Positions 61,401 through 64,000 of a stretch of 64,000 nucleotides of DNA are shown here, piece by piece (the stretch's first letter is position 1; every line of letters starts with the position of its first letter). Source of the stretch: Rhynochetos jubatus (lineage: Eukaryota; Chordata; Aves; Eurypygiformes; Rhynochetidae); the NCBI GenBank assembly GCA_027574665.1, contig CM050652.1, forward strand, positions 42,498,307 to 42,562,306. Reading direction: 5' to 3'. The notes beneath the pieces are model-generated. The model was not told the origin of the DNA. It saw nothing but the letters and a program-made list of their open reading frames with translations, and did not search any database. Made by a program: the position numbers and the translations under genes.

Positions 61401-64000
61401 ATATTCTGGTTGAAAAGTCTGGCATGGATGTTTAGTATGCAGTCTCATAGGCAAAACTGGGCCCTAAGTTGTCATTTCCCAATACTAGATTACTTAACTT
61501 GATGATTAAGAAGTGGTTTGAGGTAAAGAAAAAGCAGAATATCCCAAGAGCATTCTGATTTTCCACACTTCCAATTTTATCCAACATGCTAAAATGCATG
61601 AATGCTGTTGCTCAAGTTCTTGTTGATTTATTATTCACCTATCATATTCGTTAACAATAAGCAGTCTTCTTTCTCTTGTCACAATTAGGCCCATAGTTTG
61701 CTCAGTTTGGCAATGTGGGATATTGCTCACAGTAGAGAGAATATAGAATAGTAAAGAGCTTCATGGGATAAAATCACACATGCCTGAAATGAGGCACATG
61801 TTCAGGGCCAAAGCTGTTTGTTATGAGTAACAGTTGGTACAAAAGAGAAGATTTTGAGCAAACTAAAAATATATAAACACGAGTGCATAAAATATGACCT
61901 CATGAAATAGGCTACATTTCCTTCTATTAATAACTCTGCAGGGGAGACTTGAACGAAAAATTGCTTTAGTACAGGTTAAAAAGTGAAATTTATCAGTGCA
62001 CAAGAACTTAGGTGATGTGTTGGCTTTTTGCTGGTGGTTCACTCAAGGTATTTCCAGCTAAAACTAAAGTGCTTGTTCAAAGAAGTGATATGACTGGCAA
62101 ATAAGAAGATTTCAAAGCTATGTTGCAAAAAAAAGCATATAGCAGGGAATCTAACCCAGCTGAAGTCAACTAGAGTATTGTTACACGTTTGAGAAGGACT
62201 GCTATTTGTCTGCTGGGATACTTTTCTTGTCCCCAGTACTCCTTTGCTTACAAATGTAACTAGCTTTGCTTGTAAACGTTATCACCAGGGAATTAAATAC
62301 TACTTTCTTACATACTTGCGGAAGGTGCAAATTGATGAAAAGAGTGTGTGTATGTATCTTTAGATATTAAAAAAATCCTGCAATTATGTTAAAAACAGTT
62401 AAGTTCTATGTAAATAAAATACCCTTGCTTTTGTTTTTGAGTTGTGCTTCCTTTAAGCAAAGATATTTTTTAAACACAACTTCTGAAAAGGATTGTTTTG
62501 TTTTGCCTACTGTCATTTTCCAAAATATGAACTCAGTTATACTAACATTACACTTGTGCTAATGTCATTGAAATATATCCTCATTTCCCACATTCATATC
62601 CCACAGAAATCAGTGGGATTTTTGAGTAACAATGTGGATAGAATTATTCCTCTGTATTCCACAATGCATACAATTTAAAAGGAATATGCACTTATTTCTC
62701 CCTTTACTACAGCTGATTCTAACAATTTTTTAGCATTTTTTTCTGATTTCCCTCATACATACGCATAATTCCTTTCTCTCCCATTCTGCTTAACATTCAC
62801 TTCCCTTTTTTTCTTATCATCATCATGCTTGCCTACAGCCTTTCAGGAAATAATACTGTTTCAGTGTGGTGGGTCATGTTATCAGTGAAACACAGAGAAG
62901 GCAGGGGGCTGTGGGTGGGTGGAACGCATTTTATCAAGTGCACTCATCAAAAGAAAAGCATGACTCTCAGAAAAATATCTCATTTCAAGTGTTCTTTCTG
63001 TACTTCCATTTGAATGGTTTCATTTGCATTGCTAGTAGGACACAAGCTGGAGGTTACTATACAAACCCTAAGAAAGAGGAGAGGAATCACTAGACCATGG
63101 AACTAGCAAGATACCACACTGTGATTGAAGTGGGACATTCCCATGCTATACTAAACAAAATTGAATCATGCATACATAGCCATATAGCATAGTGCAGTTG
63201 AAAAAAAGGTCATGTGCCTTAGTTATCACTTTGTTATGTATTGTTTTCACTTGCTGATTTTTGTTCAAATAGATAGTAACCCACAAGTCAGACTGATCTG
63301 TTTAATTTGCCAGCTGTTTTGAAAGTAAAAAATATTTCCAATACTTTGAAATTCAGCTTCTACAACTCAAAAGCAAATTATGAATCCACAGAAAGAATCC
63401 TGGCTAGTCTGAAGTTAGTGCTCTTTCACATTACTGTTAAAATTAGGCAGACCAGACTTCAGCATTCTGTGAAAGTTGTCCAGTGCAGCGTTTCACTCCA
63501 GCAGATTTTGTGCAGGGTTCAGGTTTGTTTCAGTTTAGTCAGATAGGTTGAAAATTATTAGGAAAAATGTAGCAAATTATTTAAGCATGCTAAATGTGTC
63601 CCACTTAATGCCAGACTGACTCGTGAAAAAGAATGTCCTTGCATGCTTTATACTACAAAATGTGAAAACTTCCTCTCTTGTGCTAGTCTGTTAGTCTGCA
63701 GTCCTTAAAAGAAATATATTATCCTCTGACTTAGGAGACTGTTAGGCAGTTAATAGTAGCTACAGTGCTGTCTAATACTAGTTTGGGTTCAAACCCAAAC
63801 AGAAATACTGTATTTCTTTACTCTAGAATCACGTTGTTGGGTTGTTCCCAGAGTCAAAATATGGCAATCATTTGTTTATTAACAAAACATTAGAGAACAG
63901 GTTTCTCATTTTCTTGAGGTCTTTCTATGCCTCATTCCTGATAATTCTTCACTTCAGACCTGGAGACCTTCACTGCATTAGTATGCTTGTTACTAGGAAA
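58458..64000 (-). other. LIN7A: LIN7A first intron (partial), no exon recognised
   Basis: 5.5 kb upstream of the L27 exon on the LIN7A strand. The expected first coding exon (N-terminal peptide, usually within a CpG-rich promoter) is not seen, and there is no CpG island, so this is most likely intron. No repeats or other genes recognised. Confidence 0.6.

Noticed and set aside
41682-64000. Intronic microRNAs equivalent to human mir-617 and mir-618 of the LIN7A locus
   Set aside because: I looked for their mature sequences as remembered and saw no match. A proper hairpin search was not possible.

Overview
This is vertebrate nuclear DNA, almost certainly from a bird. The window carries the conserved MYF6 - MYF5 - LIN7A block in the known amniote order: MYF6 and MYF5 on the plus strand, LIN7A convergent on the minus strand. 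The intergenic distances are compact. The interspersed repeats I can recognise are all 5'-truncated CR1 LINE tails, the dominant avian repeat. The MYF5 protein is close to chicken MYF5 as I remember it but not identical, so the species is probably another bird. I cannot name it.

Layout. (1) Positions 1-1148 hold the 3' part of MYF6 (MRF4): what looks like the exon 1 donor at the very first bases, exons 2 and 3, and a 3'UTR with a clear poly(A) signal. (2) Positions 1149-6880 are a GC- and CpG-rich MYF6-MYF5 intergenic region. It has simple repeats, a strong C-run/G-quadruplex candidate and a tandem pair of forkhead-type motifs. (3) Positions 6883-8640 hold the complete MYF5 gene: TATA box, three coding exons (257 aa) and a short GC-rich 3'UTR. 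(4) Positions 8641-33131 are AT-richer DNA without any gene I can support. They contain three CR1 tails and an isolated CpG-rich patch at about 25640-26280. (5) Positions 33132-58457 (minus strand) hold four coding exons of LIN7A, covering the L27 domain, the linker, the PDZ domain and the Gln-rich C-terminus. The first coding exon (about 27 aa in the human protein) is not seen and should lie beyond 64000.

Functionally, MYF6 and MYF5 are paralogous myogenic bHLH transcription factors that specify and differentiate skeletal muscle. They share exon phases and a C-terminal helix III motif, the footprint of a tandem duplication. LIN7A is a membrane-polarity scaffold of the LIN2/LIN7/LIN10 complex and is functionally unrelated. 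It is a syntenic bystander whose introns and 3' flank may harbour long-range myogenic enhancers.

I did not find an undescribed genetic system. The observations most worth checking are two canonical Pumilio elements in the MYF6 3'UTR, the tandem FOX motifs upstream of MYF5, an isolated CpG-rich island with a perfect hairpin in the gene desert, a perfect 18-bp SOX/FOX-like palindrome, and a splice-donor-like sequence directly abutting the LIN7A stop codon.
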